A stretch of DNA of 40,381 bases from Candidatus Rokuibacteriota bacterium (GTDB lineage Bacteria; Methylomirabilota; Methylomirabilia; Rokubacteriales; CSP1-6), in assembly GCA_003220495.1 (NCBI GenBank), contig QHSP01000066.1, forward strand, positions 1-40,381. The letters run 5' to 3'. This document shows, piece after piece, positions 1 through 7,864 of the stretch (positions are counted from its first letter, which is position 1; the number at the start of each line of letters is the position of its first letter). The notes under the pieces were generated by a model that did no database searches, was not told the DNA's origin, and saw only the letters and a list, made by a program, of their open reading frames with translations. The position numbers and the translations under genes were made by a program.

Positions 1-238
1 GCTCGACGATATAAGCGAAGAAGGTCGTCTTGCTTTGCTCGCCGTCGGTGACGACGTCGACGCCGGCCTCGGTCTGCCGTCGGGCGACGTCCGCGACCGC
101 GCCGCGAACCAGCTTCGCGTAGGTCTCGCGGTCGTACGGCTGCCCGCGGTCCTTCGCGCGAAGAACCGCGACGAGATCGTCGGGGCGGGCGAGGCTGCCG
201 ACGTGCGTGGTCAGGATCCGGTCCGTGCTCCGCTTCAT
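1..238 (-). CDS. Cobalamin-independent methionine synthase-like protein, N-terminal part (cut by window edge)
   Basis: The first 79 codons of a minus-strand gene are visible; the rest lies beyond base 1. The protein opens with MKRSTDRILTTHVGSLARP, the characteristic start of the MetE C-terminal-domain-like family (cobalamin-independent methionine synthase II group), whose (beta/alpha)8 barrel transfers methyl groups to thiols using a zinc site. The zinc ligands lie in the missing part, so activity cannot be judged. The motif VVTDGEQSK near residue 65 also fits this family. A GGAG five bases before the ATG supports the start. The gene lies downstream of the SDR gene on the same strand, separated by 138 bp that contain a duplicated 63-bp unit. 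Members of this family in such genomes are often catabolic rather than true methionine synthases, so no symbol is given. Confidence 0.75.
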   Translation of the reverse strand, partial: MKRSTDRILTTHVGSLARPDDLVAVLRAKDRGQPYDRETYAKLVRGAVADVARRQTEAGVDVVTDGEQSKTTFFAYIVE

Positions 239-252
239 CGAAGCTCCAATTT

Positions 253-380
253 AGAGGCGCGCCTCGGCCGGCGGGGCCCCAGCCCCGCGACGACCTGCAG
301 CGCGCACTGCCGCTCAGAGGCGCGCCTCGGCCGGCGGGGCCCCAGCCCCGCGACGGCCTGCAGCGCGCACTGCCGCTCAG
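253..380. repeat. Tandem duplication of a 63-bp unit with internal hairpins
   Basis: Unit 1 runs 253-315 and unit 2 runs 316-378, followed by the first two bases of a third copy. The two copies differ at one position (A293 against G356). Each unit holds a 12-bp palindrome GAGGCGCGCCTC and a hairpin with stem GCGGGGC/GCCCCGC and a four-base loop (271-288 and 334-351). The array covers the SDR stop codon, and on the minus strand each unit begins with TGA in the SDR frame. It could act as a transcription terminator or attenuator between the SDR and the MetE-like gene, but there is no T tract. Confidence 0.9.
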
Positions 381-1126
381 TAATACGCGACGCCGCCGTT
401 GGCGTGAATGGTCTGGCCGGTGATGAAGCCGCCGTCGTCGGTGACCAGGAACAGGCAGGTGGCCGCGATCTCGTCGACCGTCCCCTGCCGCCCCAGCGGA
501 ATCCCCGCGGCGGTCGGCGTGCGCCCCTGGTACCACTCGGGGTTGGCGCGGGAGGTGTCGATGCTCCCGGGCGAGACCACGTTGACCCGGATGTTCTGAG
601 CGGCGAACTCCGAGGCGAGGCCGCGCGCGAGCCCGACCAGGCCCATCTTCGCGGCCGACACGGCGGCGCGCCCGGAGCCGCCCATGAAGGCGCCTTCGCC
701 CGTGAAGAAGACGATCCGCCCGTACTTGTTCTTGACCATCGATTCGATGACCGCGCGCGTGCAGTAGATCGCGCCGTCGAGCACGACGCCGCGCACCGTC
801 TCCCAGTCCTTCACGGTCAGCTCGGTGAAGGGCTTGTGGGGGCGGATCGCCGCGTTGTTGACGAGGATGTCGACGCGGCCGAACTCCGACATCGCCTTCG
901 CGACCATCACGTCGACTTGATCCTTCCGGGCGACGTCGGCGACGATGGCGATAGCCTTGACTCCCCGGGCCTGGGCTTCTCGCGCCACCGCCTCGGCCTC
1001 CGTCTGGTTCGTCCGCGAGTTGACGACCACGTGCGCGCCTTCCTCAGCGAGCTTCAGCACCGTGGCGCGGCCGATGTTGCGCCCCGAGCCGGTGACCAGG
1101 GCTACCTTGCCTTCGAGCTTCCCCAT
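377..1126 (-). CDS. SDR-family oxidoreductase fold, catalytic Ser and Tyr missing
   Basis: A 249-residue classical short-chain dehydrogenase/reductase fold. It has the cofactor motif TGSGRNIG (residues 12-19), the NNAA motif (90-93) and the usual PGSIDT loop (186-191). In the active site the canonical YxxxK reads VSAAK (156-160), so the catalytic Tyr is Val156. The catalytic Ser position, 13 residues earlier, is Gly143; Lys160 remains. The fold and NAD(P) site look intact, so the protein may bind cofactor without standard SDR catalysis, or use other residues. The start is well set by GGAGGTG six bases before the ATG. Its promoter probably lies in the palindrome at 1185-1196, shared with the divergent PPOX gene. 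The stop codon lies inside a tandem duplication. Confidence 0.88.
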   Translation of the reverse strand: MGKLEGKVALVTGSGRNIGRATVLKLAEEGAHVVVNSRTNQTEAEAVAREAQARGVKAIAIVADVARKDQVDVMVAKAMSEFGRVDILVNNAAIRPHKPFTELTVKDWETVRGVVLDGAIYCTRAVIESMVKNKYGRIVFFTGEGAFMGGSGRAAVSAAKMGLVGLARGLASEFAAQNIRVNVVSPGSIDTSRANPEWYQGRTPTAAGIPLGRQGTVDEIAATCLFLVTDDGGFITGQTIHANGGVAYY

Positions 1127-1184
1127 GAGCTCACCTCCACTCCGTGGCGTTGAGCGCCGTCGTTCGGCCGTCCACCGAGGACCG

Positions 1185-1196
1185 GATGGTACCATC
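1185..1196. promoter_or_regulatory. Palindromic divergent promoter core
   Basis: The perfect 12-bp palindrome GATGGTACCATC sits between the divergent SDR (minus) and PPOX (plus) genes. It presents a TACCAT -10-like hexamer on both strands. On the plus strand it ends nine bases before the GTG of the PPOX gene, which would give an almost leaderless transcript. It could equally be an operator for a dimeric regulator. No clear -35 element is visible. Confidence 0.4.
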
Positions 1197-1204
1197 AGCC
1201 CACC

Positions 1205-1624
1205 GTGAGCGCCGCCGGCGAGCTGGACCGCCATCGCTACATCAGCCTCTCGACCTTCCGCCGCACCGGCGCGGAGGTGTCCACGCCGGTGTGGTTCGCG
1301 GCGTTGGGCGCGAAGCTCTACGTGTTCACCATGGGCGATTCCGGGAAGGTCAAGCGCCTGCGTCACTCGCCACGGGCCCGGGTCGCGCCCTCGGATGCGC
1401 GCGGACGTCTGCAGGCGGCGTGGCGGCCCGCGACGGCGCGCCTCGTCACCGAGCCCGGCGTGATCGAGCAGGCACACGCCGCGCTCCGAGCGAAGTACGG
1501 CTGGCAGGTGTGGGTGGCCGATCTCTTTTCGCGTCTCACCCGACGCATCCGGCGCCGGGCATGGATCGAAATCGAGGTCGGGCGAGAAGGCGATGATCGT
1601 CAGGCCGGAGTCTTGCCGAGGTAG
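1205..1624 (+). CDS. PPOX-class probable F420-dependent oxidoreductase
   Basis: A 139-residue split-barrel flavin/deazaflavin-binding protein. The opening (RHRYISLSTFRRTGAEVSTP-like) and the segment LYVFTMGDSGKVKRLRHSPR match the PPOX class assigned to F420-dependent enzymes: the conserved basic cluster around KVKRLR contacts the cofactor phosphate. Length is typical. The likely role is a small cytoplasmic quinone- or enone-type reductase; the substrate is unknown, and FMN as cofactor cannot be excluded. It starts with GTG and has no Shine-Dalgarno sequence, but a TACCAT hexamer lies nine bases upstream, which suggests leaderless translation. Its 3' end overlaps the convergent peptidase gene by 25 bp. 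Confidence 0.8.
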   Translation: MSAAGELDRHRYISLSTFRRTGAEVSTPVWFAALGAKLYVFTMGDSGKVKRLRHSPRARVAPSDARGRLQAAWRPATARLVTEPGVIEQAHAALRAKYGWQVWVADLFSRLTRRIRRRAWIEIEVGREGDDRQAGVLPR

Positions 1625-3573
1625 GCTCCGAACCACTCGAGGATGTGCCGGAACCGCTCGAGCCGGTGGCGCGGCTTCCCCGACCGCGACATCTCGTGGT
1701 TCTCGCCGGGAAAGCGGATGAAGCGCACCTCGCGCCGGAGCTTCTTGAGCGCGACGAAGAGCTGCTCGCCCTGCTCGATCGGACAGCGCAGGTCCTCCTC
1801 GGAGTGGATGATCAGCAGCGGCGTCACGATGTCCTTGGCGTACGTGAGGGGTGAGCGCTCGATGTAGCGCGCCATGTCCTCCCACGGCATCGGGCCGCCG
1901 AGCTCCACCACGTTGAAGCTGTGCCCGATGTCGCTGGTGCCGAACATCGTGTACTGGCAGTTCACCGCGCGCTCGGAGCACGCCGCCTTGAAGCGGTTCG
2001 TGTGTCCCACGGTCCAGCTCGTGAGAAATCCCCCGTAGCTCCCGCCGAGCACCCCGAGCCGATCGGGATCGATGAACGAGTGGCGCGTGATCGCCTCGTC
2101 GAGCGCGGCCATCACGTCCGCGTAGTCGCCGCCGCCCCAGTCGCCGATCACCGCCTGCGCGAACGCTTCGCCGTATCCCTGGCCGCCTCGCGGATTCGTG
2201 TAGACGACCGCATAGCCGGCGCCGGCGTACACCTGAAACTCGTCGAAGAAATTGTGGCCGTACTGGGCGTGAGGGCCGCCGTGGATGCCGAGCAGCGTCG
2301 GGTAGCGCTGGCCGGCGACGAATCCGGCCGGGCGCATCACCCAGACGTCCAGCTCGAAGCCGGCGCGCGTGAACCGAAACCGCTCCGGCGCCGAGAGGGC
2401 CACCGTGTCCGCCCAGGCGCGATTCAGCTCGGTCAGCCTCCGCTCGTCGCCGCCGTCCGCGCGGCACGTGACGACTTCGGCCGGCGCCACCGGGCTGCTT
2501 GCCGCGAACGCGAGCAGGCGGCCGTCCGCCGATGCGGAGAAGCCGTTGAGCGCGCGCTCGCCGGCGACGAGACGCGCGAGCGGCCCGCTTCCGGACGTCG
2601 GGACCCGCCAGAGCCCGACGTCGCCGCGGTCCTCGGCGGCCACGACGATCGAGCGGCCGTCCGGAGACCACAGGGGGCGTACGTGCAGCGCGCCGCACGA
2701 CCGATCGAGCCCGCTGGTGAGACAGGTGCCGCCACCGCCGTCGGACGGGATGACGTAGAGTCGCACGTTGCGCCCGTAGGCGTTCTTCGCCGGCCGGGCG
2801 AGATAGGCGATCGAGCGGCCGTCCGGTGAAAAGGCCGGAAGCATGATCGGCCCGGTGGTCGCCGTGAGGCGCTGAGGCGTGCCGCCCTTGGCGGGAGCTC
2901 GCCAGAGGTCGATCGCGTCATCGTCGTCCCGCTCGGCGTGACGAGCCGAGGCGAAGACGATCGAATCGCCATCCGGCGACCAGGTTGGATCGGCGTCGAT
3001 GAAGTCGCCGTCGGTGATCTGGACCGGCGTCGAGTCGTCGGTCGAGACGACGAAGACGTGCGGGCGCCGATCGTAGACGAACCCCTCGCCATTGAAGCGA
3101 TACTTCACCGAGGTGATGACGCGCGCCGGCCGGGACTTCCGCTTCTCCTCCTCGCTGTCCGGCTCGCGCTGGCCGCCGACCGCGGACACGAAGGCCAGGC
3201 GTGAGCCGTCCGGTGACCACGCCAGGCTGCTCACGCCGTGCTCGAGCGCCGTCAGCTTGGTCGGCTCGCCGCCGTCGGCCGGCATCACGTAGAGCTGGAG
3301 CTTGTCCTTGGGCGCGCGCTCGGACAGGAACGCGAGGCGCGCGCCGTCGGGCGACCATCGCGGCTCGAAGTCGCGTCGCGGACCAGCCGTGAAGCGGCGG
3401 GGCGCGCCGCCGGCTGCGTCGACGATCCAGATGTTCGACAGATACTCGTCGCGCTCGTCGGACAGGGACGTGACGACGAACGCGATCCGCCGGCCGTCGG
3501 GAGACACCTGCGGATCGGTCACGAACAGGATTCGCGTCAGATCCTCCGGGACCATCCCCCGGGCGGGGCTCAT
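1600..3573 (-). CDS. S9-family serine peptidase (acylaminoacyl-/dipeptidyl-peptidase type)
   Basis: A 657-residue prolyl-oligopeptidase-family protein. Residues about 10-390 form a beta-propeller of TolB/WD40-like blades, each marked by a SPDG turn (VSPDGRRIAFV, WSPDGARLAFL, FSPDGRSIAYL and others). The alpha/beta hydrolase domain follows. The catalytic triad is readable: Ser512 in GGSYGG, Asp594 in HSEEDLR and His626 in PGENHEMS. HGGPHAQYG provides the oxyanion-hole region. No signal peptide is evident, so it is probably cytoplasmic and trims short or acylated peptides. The ATG at 3573 overlaps the DinB stop in an ATGA arrangement, so the two genes are translationally coupled; a second in-frame ATG lies six codons in. 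Its 3' end overlaps the PPOX gene. Confidence 0.93.
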   Translation of the reverse strand: MSPARGMVPEDLTRILFVTDPQVSPDGRRIAFVVTSLSDERDEYLSNIWIVDAAGGAPRRFTAGPRRDFEPRWSPDGARLAFLSERAPKDKLQLYVMPADGGEPTKLTALEHGVSSLAWSPDGSRLAFVSAVGGQREPDSEEEKRKSRPARVITSVKYRFNGEGFVYDRRPHVFVVSTDDSTPVQITDGDFIDADPTWSPDGDSIVFASARHAERDDDDAIDLWRAPAKGGTPQRLTATTGPIMLPAFSPDGRSIAYLARPAKNAYGRNVRLYVIPSDGGGGTCLTSGLDRSCGALHVRPLWSPDGRSIVVAAEDRGDVGLWRVPTSGSGPLARLVAGERALNGFSASADGRLLAFAASSPVAPAEVVTCRADGGDERRLTELNRAWADTVALSAPERFRFTRAGFELDVWVMRPAGFVAGQRYPTLLGIHGGPHAQYGHNFFDEFQVYAGAGYAVVYTNPRGGQGYGEAFAQAVIGDWGGGDYADVMAALDEAITRHSFIDPDRLGVLGGSYGGFLTSWTVGHTNRFKAACSERAVNCQYTMFGTSDIGHSFNVVELGGPMPWEDMARYIERSPLTYAKDIVTPLLIIHSEEDLRCPIEQGEQLFVALKKLRREVRFIRFPGENHEMSRSGKPRHRLERFRHILEWFGAYLGKTPA

Positions 3574-4334
3574 GGCGCCACCGTGGCCAGGCGCTCGACC
3601 AGCCGCGCCTCGATCTCGCGAGCCTCCCCGACCGCGCCGAGGCCCTCGACTTCGCCGAGGACGGCGGCGAGACGGCGCGCGATCTGCCGCCCTTCGGTCG
3701 GGCGCCAGCCCAGCGCCTGCAACGTCTTCTCGCATTGAATCGTGTGCTCGACGACGTGGGCGGCGAACCGGTGCAGGCGAAACCGCACGTCGATGTCGTG
3801 GCCCATCCACACGGTCGGGCGGGTCATCGCCGCCGGGGCCACGTCGCCCAGCCCGCGAGCCGTCTCGGCCCGCGCCTCGGCAAGGCGCGCGAGCACGGCC
3901 CCGATCTCGCCGCCGACGTTCGCCGGCGTGGTCGGCGGGAGCCGGTTGTCGGGGATCCGCATCGGATCGGCATCCGTTCGATCGACCGCGTACCTGGTCT
4001 GCAACGCGTACCGCTCTTCGACCGACAGCATGTGGCCGAGCGTTTCCCGGATCGGCCATTCACCCGGGCGGGGAGCCTTGTCGATCAGGGCCGGCGGCAA
4101 CCCGATCAGAAGCCCGCGCAGGCCGCCGAACGCGTGCTGCGCCAGCGCGAGGATGCGGCGCGATTCCGGGTGAGCGCCGGCCGACACGCGCACGTGCGCC
4201 TCCTGCGCGTCCTCGAGGGTTCGGTAGAGCGCGTACCGGACGTCCATCTGACGGCCGCGCCACGTCCACGGGCGCCCCAGCGCGTCCTCATCGAGCATTC
4301 CGCATCGGGCCAACGCCGCGTCGAAGTCGCTCAC
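3570..4334 (-). CDS. DinB-like four-helix-bundle protein
   Basis: A 254-residue protein of the DinB/YfiT-like superfamily. It carries the typical segment EWPIRETLGHMLSVEERY near residues 90-105 and a second helix with RFRLHRFAAHVVEHTIQ near 190-205. The histidines in GHM and in HRFAAHVVEH are the expected metal ligands of the family. These proteins include thiol-dependent S-transferases, but most are uncharacterised, so the substrate is unknown. The N-terminal 60 residues precede the usual DinB core and are not assigned. It begins with GTG after a good GAGGAGA site seven bases upstream. It is the first gene of a two-gene operon with the S9 peptidase (ATGA overlap) and is divergent from the ABC importer operon. 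Confidence 0.78.
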   Translation of the reverse strand: MSDFDAALARCGMLDEDALGRPWTWRGRQMDVRYALYRTLEDAQEAHVRVSAGAHPESRRILALAQHAFGGLRGLLIGLPPALIDKAPRPGEWPIRETLGHMLSVEERYALQTRYAVDRTDADPMRIPDNRLPPTTPANVGGEIGAVLARLAEARAETARGLGDVAPAAMTRPTVWMGHDIDVRFRLHRFAAHVVEHTIQCEKTLQALGWRPTEGRQIARRLAAVLGEVEGLGAVGEAREIEARLVERLATVAP

Positions 4335-4432
4335 GTCGGGTTCTCCTCATCGTCGCCGCTCCGGCTGGTTCACGTCGCTCGCCTCGCGATGCTGCTCCGT
4401 CGAGCACGTCGAGTCAAGGAGCACGCGTCAGG

Positions 4433-4462
4433 GTGACAAGGTCGAGCGGCGCTTGTTATGAT
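4433..4462 (+). promoter_or_regulatory. Sigma70-type promoter giving a probably leaderless transcript
   Basis: GTGACA (4433-4438) and TATGAT (4457-4462) are separated by 18 bp. The expected transcription start is near 4469, only about two bases before the ATG at 4471. No Shine-Dalgarno sequence precedes that ATG. The element would drive the ABC importer / CoA-transferase operon. Confidence 0.6.
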
Positions 4463-4470
4463 GCGCCTTC

Positions 4471-5979
4471 ATGCGCTCGACGCGGATACTGACGGCTTTC
4501 CTCGTGCTCGCGCTGCTCGAAGCCGGTGTGGCCTCGGCCCAGACCGTGCTGCGCATCGGTCTGAACGACGACCCCGACGCCCTCGACCCGACGATCAGTC
4601 GCGCCTACGTCGGTCGTCTGGTCTTCGCCGCATTCTGCGACAAGCTCTTCGACGTGACGCCCGACCTCAAGATCGTGCCGCAGCTCGCCACCGGCTACGA
4701 GTGGGGCGCCGGCGGCCGCTCGGTCGTGATCCGGCTGCGTCCCGGCGTGAAGTTCCACGACGGCGAGCCGTTCAACGCCGAGGCGGTGCGGTTCAACATC
4801 GAACGACACCTGTCGACGCCGGGCTCGTTCCGCAAGAGCGAGATCGGCGAGATCAAGACCGTCGACATCGTCAACGACCTCACGGTGCGCTTCAATCTCG
4901 CCGAGCCGCTCGTGCCGCTGATCGCCGCGTTGACCGACCGCTCGGGCATGATGGTCTCGCCGAAGGCGGCGCGCGAGCTCGGCGACAAGTTCGGCACGCG
5001 CCCCGTGTGCGCCGGGCCCTTCAAGTTCGTCGAGCGCGTCGCGCAGGGCAAGATCGTCGGCGAGCGATTCGCCGAGTACTGGGACAAGGCCAACATCCAC
5101 GTCGACCGGATCGAGTTCGTGCCCATCACCGACTCGACGGCCCGGCTGGCCAATCTGAGGTCGGGCGATCTGCAGATGATCGAGCGCGTCTCGCCGACCG
5201 ATTTGGCGCAGGTGCGTGCCGACGGCAAGCTCAAGGTCGTCGGCATCGCCGAGCTCGGGTACCAGATGCTCCCGCTCAACCTCAACAACGGCCCGCGCGG
5301 CAAAGTGCTCGGGGCGGACCCGCGCATCCGCCAGGCGATCGATCTCGCGATCGATCGCGAGACGATCATCAAGACCGTCTTCAACAACGAGTACCTCCCC
5401 GGCAACCAGTTCGTCAGCCCGGTGAGCCCCTTCTACAACGCCAAGCTCCCCGTGAAGCGCCGCGACGTCGCGCGCGCGCGGCAGCTCCTGCGCGAGGCCG
5501 GCCACCCGAACCTCGCCTTCACGCTCATCGTGCCGCCCGAGCGCGATCGGCAAGAGGCAGCCCTGGTGATCCAGGCCATGCTCGCCGAGGCCGGCATCAC
5601 GATGACGATCCAGACGCAGGAGAACGTCACGATGCTCTCGGCCGGCCGCAAGGGCGATTTCGAGGCCTACTTCACCTTCTGGAGCGGGCGCCCGGACCCG
5701 GACGGCAACATCTTCGCGTTCACCACGTGCAGCGGCGGCCAGAACGACAGCAAGTACTGCAATCAAGATGTCGACGCGATCCTGACGAAGGCGCGCCACG
5801 AGGCGGACCCCGCCGAGCGCAAGAAGCTCTACGACCAGACGACCGAGATCATGCTGCGCGACCTGCCGCGCCTGATCCTCTGGCACCGCCGGGTGTTCAC
5901 CGGCCTCAACGGCAAGGTCCAGGGCTTCACGCCCCATCCGGACGGCATCATCCGATTCAAGGGCCTGAAGCTCTCCTGA
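4471..5979 (+). CDS. ABC transporter substrate-binding protein, peptide/nickel family 5
   Basis: A 502-residue periplasmic solute-binding protein of family 5 (DppA/OppA/NikA type). A Sec signal peptide covers residues 1 to about 23 (MRSTRILTAFLVLALLEAG then VASA, cleaved before Gln). The mature part starts LRIGLNDDPDALDPT, the family hallmark, followed by VVIRLRPGVKFHDGEPFNAE (typical lobe I) and late motifs such as GDFEAYFTFWSGRPDPDGN. It captures a peptide or other oligomeric ligand for the permeases encoded next. Ligand identity cannot be read; the catabolic genes downstream suggest an organic acid or amide rather than peptides. First gene of a five-gene operon; the next gene starts 34 bp downstream. 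Confidence 0.93.
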   Translation: MRSTRILTAFLVLALLEAGVASAQTVLRIGLNDDPDALDPTISRAYVGRLVFAAFCDKLFDVTPDLKIVPQLATGYEWGAGGRSVVIRLRPGVKFHDGEPFNAEAVRFNIERHLSTPGSFRKSEIGEIKTVDIVNDLTVRFNLAEPLVPLIAALTDRSGMMVSPKAARELGDKFGTRPVCAGPFKFVERVAQGKIVGERFAEYWDKANIHVDRIEFVPITDSTARLANLRSGDLQMIERVSPTDLAQVRADGKLKVVGIAELGYQMLPLNLNNGPRGKVLGADPRIRQAIDLAIDRETIIKTVFNNEYLPGNQFVSPVSPFYNAKLPVKRRDVARARQLLREAGHPNLAFTLIVPPERDRQEAALVIQAMLAEAGITMTIQTQENVTMLSAGRKGDFEAYFTFWSGRPDPDGNIFAFTTCSGGQNDSKYCNQDVDAILTKARHEADPAERKKLYDQTTEIMLRDLPRLILWHRRVFTGLNGKVQGFTPHPDGIIRFKGLKLS

Positions 5980-6013
5980 GCGTGCGGGCCGGGAACGGCG
6001 CCGCGGTCACGCG

Positions 6014-6967
6014 ATGACCCTGCCCCGCTACGTCGCCCGGCGGCTGGTGGTGCTCGTGCCCACCCTGTTCTTCGTCTCGCTCCTGATCTTCTCCCTCCAG
6101 CAGCTCTTGCCCGGAGACGCGGCGGTGGCGCTGGCCGGTGAGGAGCACGACCCCGTCGCCGTCGCGGCCATCCGCCAGAAGTACCATCTCGATCGGCCGG
6201 TCCCGATCCAGTACGCGATCTGGATGGGCCGGGTGCTGCGAGGCGACTTCGGCGAGTCGATGCGCAACAAGATCCCCGTGTCCCAGCTGCTCGCCGCCAA
6301 GCTGCCGGTGACCGTCGAGCTGGCGGTCTGCTCCATGGCGATCGCGCTCCTGATCGGCATTCCCGCCGGGATCATCGCCGCGGTCAAACAAGGCCGGCCG
6401 GTCGCCGTCGCCGCCAACGTCCTGGCGCTCTCCGGGCTCTCCGTTCCGCATTTCTGGCTGGGCATCATGCTCATCTTGCTGTTCGCGGTCCACCTCGGCT
6501 GGCTGCCCGCGTCGGGGTACGTGTCGCCGTGGGAAGACCTGCGACGGAATCTCGCGACGATCGCGCTCCCGTCCTTCGTGCTCGGCACCGGCGTCGGCGG
6601 CATCATGATGCGCCACACGCGAGGAGCCATGGTCGAGACCCTCGGCGCCGACTACGTGCGGACGGCGCGCGCCAAGAGCGTGCGGGAGCGGATGGTCGTG
6701 CTCAAGCACGCGCTCCGCAATGCATTGATCCCGGTCGTCACGCTCGGCGCCATCGAGTTCGGCCGCCTGCTCTCCGGCGCCGTGCTCACCGAGCAGATCT
6801 TCGCGATCCCCGGATTCGGCAAGATGCTGGTCGACGGCGTGTTCAACCGCGACTACGCGGTCGTCCAGGGTGTCGTGCTCGTCTCGGCGGGGCTCTACGT
6901 GCTCCTTAATCTAGCCGGCGACGTCCTCGCCTTCCTCGTCAACCCGAGGCTTCGAGGCTCGGCGTGA
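6014..6967 (+). CDS. ABC transporter permease, DppB type
   Basis: A 317-residue inner-membrane permease of the dipeptide/oligopeptide/nickel class. It opens with the standard RYVARRLVVLVPTLFFVSLL first membrane segment and the LLPGDAA motif. About six membrane segments follow, with a binding-protein-dependent transport domain from about residue 95. The cytoplasmic coupling loop (EAA-like) reads DYVRTARAKSVRERMVVLKH, the surface that would dock an ATPase, and the family C-terminal feature AIPGFGKMLVDGVFNRDY is present. It pairs with the DppC-type permease, whose GTG overlaps its stop codon. No DppD/DppF ATPase gene lies in the operon, so the complex must borrow ATPases encoded elsewhere. Confidence 0.94.
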   Translation: MTLPRYVARRLVVLVPTLFFVSLLIFSLQQLLPGDAAVALAGEEHDPVAVAAIRQKYHLDRPVPIQYAIWMGRVLRGDFGESMRNKIPVSQLLAAKLPVTVELAVCSMAIALLIGIPAGIIAAVKQGRPVAVAANVLALSGLSVPHFWLGIMLILLFAVHLGWLPASGYVSPWEDLRRNLATIALPSFVLGTGVGGIMMRHTRGAMVETLGADYVRTARAKSVRERMVVLKHALRNALIPVVTLGAIEFGRLLSGAVLTEQIFAIPGFGKMLVDGVFNRDYAVVQGVVLVSAGLYVLLNLAGDVLAFLVNPRLRGSA

Positions 6968-7833
6968 GCGTGGTGCCGACGACGCTCGCGGTCTCGGTGG
7001 CGCGACGGCCGTCGGCGCTCGGGCGGCTCCTGCGGCGGCCGTCCGCGGCGACGGCGGTCGGCGTGGTGGGGGCGTTCGTCGTCATCGCGCTCGCCGCGCC
7101 GTGGCTGGCGCCCTTCGATCCGGTCGCGACCGACTTCGGCGCCGTGCGCAAGGCGCCGTCGATGCTCCACCGCCTCGGCACGGATGAGGTCGGGCGCGAC
7201 GTGCTGGCGCGGTTGATCTGGGGCGCGCGCGCCTCGCTCCTGGCCGGGCTCATCCCCGTCACGATGGCCGTGCTCGTCAGCATTCCCCTCGGGCTCGTCT
7301 CGGGGTACGCTGGCGGCTGGATCGACGACCTCATCATGCGCATCACCGACGCGATGCTCGCCATTCCGTTCCTGATCGTCGCCATCGCGCTCGCCGCGTT
7401 CCTCGGCCCGAGCCTGACCAACGCGATGATCGCGATCGGCATCGCGGCGCTACCGGTCTTTCTGCGGCTCGCGCGCAACACCGTCCTGGCCGTCAAGGCC
7501 GAGGAGTACGTCGAGGCCGCGCGCGCGCTCGGTGGCTCGCCGCTCCGGATCGGCGCGCGCGCGATTCTTCCCAACATGCTGCCCCCGCTCGTGATCCAGT
7601 CGAGCCTCACGGTCGCCGCCGCGATCATCGCCGAGTCGAGCCTGTCGTTCCTGGGCCTCGGCCAGCAGCCGCCGGCGCCGTCGTGGGGCAGCATGCTGAA
7701 CGCCGCCCAGCGCTATCTGTCCCAGGCGCCCTGGATGGCGCTCTATCCGGGTCTGGCGATCTTCGCGATCGTCCTGGCCCTCAACGTGCTCGGCGACGGG
7801 CTGCGCGACGTCCTGGATCCGAAGCACCGGTGA
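6964..7833 (+). CDS. ABC transporter permease, DppC type
   Basis: A 289-residue partner permease. The N-terminal region has the OppC/DppC anchor helix (VGVVGAFVVIALAAPWLAP) followed by HRLGTDEVGRDVLARLIWG, a family signature. The transport domain contains GLVSGYAGGWIDDLIMRITD and the coupling motif EEYVEAARALGGSPLRIGAR, and ends with ALNVLGDGLRD. It starts with GTG overlapping the previous stop (GTGA), so the two permeases are translationally coupled. With the upstream permease it forms the membrane channel fed by the binding protein at 4471. The next gene begins about 30 bp downstream after a GGGAGA site. Confidence 0.94.
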   Translation: MSVVPTTLAVSVARRPSALGRLLRRPSAATAVGVVGAFVVIALAAPWLAPFDPVATDFGAVRKAPSMLHRLGTDEVGRDVLARLIWGARASLLAGLIPVTMAVLVSIPLGLVSGYAGGWIDDLIMRITDAMLAIPFLIVAIALAAFLGPSLTNAMIAIGIAALPVFLRLARNTVLAVKAEEYVEAARALGGSPLRIGARAILPNMLPPLVIQSSLTVAAAIIAESSLSFLGLGQQPPAPSWGSMLNAAQRYLSQAPWMALYPGLAIFAIVLALNVLGDGLRDVLDPKHR

Positions 7834-7864
7834 CGAGGGTGCCGAACAACCGAGGGAGACCGTG

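Noticed and set aside
35-1153. Long open frame on the plus strand opposite the SDR gene and the MetE-like gene
   Set aside because: It runs through the 63-bp duplication, has no ribosome-binding site and shows the low-complexity Arg/Gly/Ala/Asp composition of an antisense shadow in GC-rich DNA; the minus-strand genes have clear motifs.
1127-2698. Minus-strand extension of the SDR frame far upstream of 1126
   Set aside because: It overlaps the peptidase gene in another frame. The SDR start is fixed by GGAGGTG and by family length.
4456-5937. 493-codon minus-strand open frame opposite the ABC binding protein
   Set aside because: Composition is typical of an antisense frame; the plus strand encodes a well-recognised family 5 binding protein with a signal peptide.
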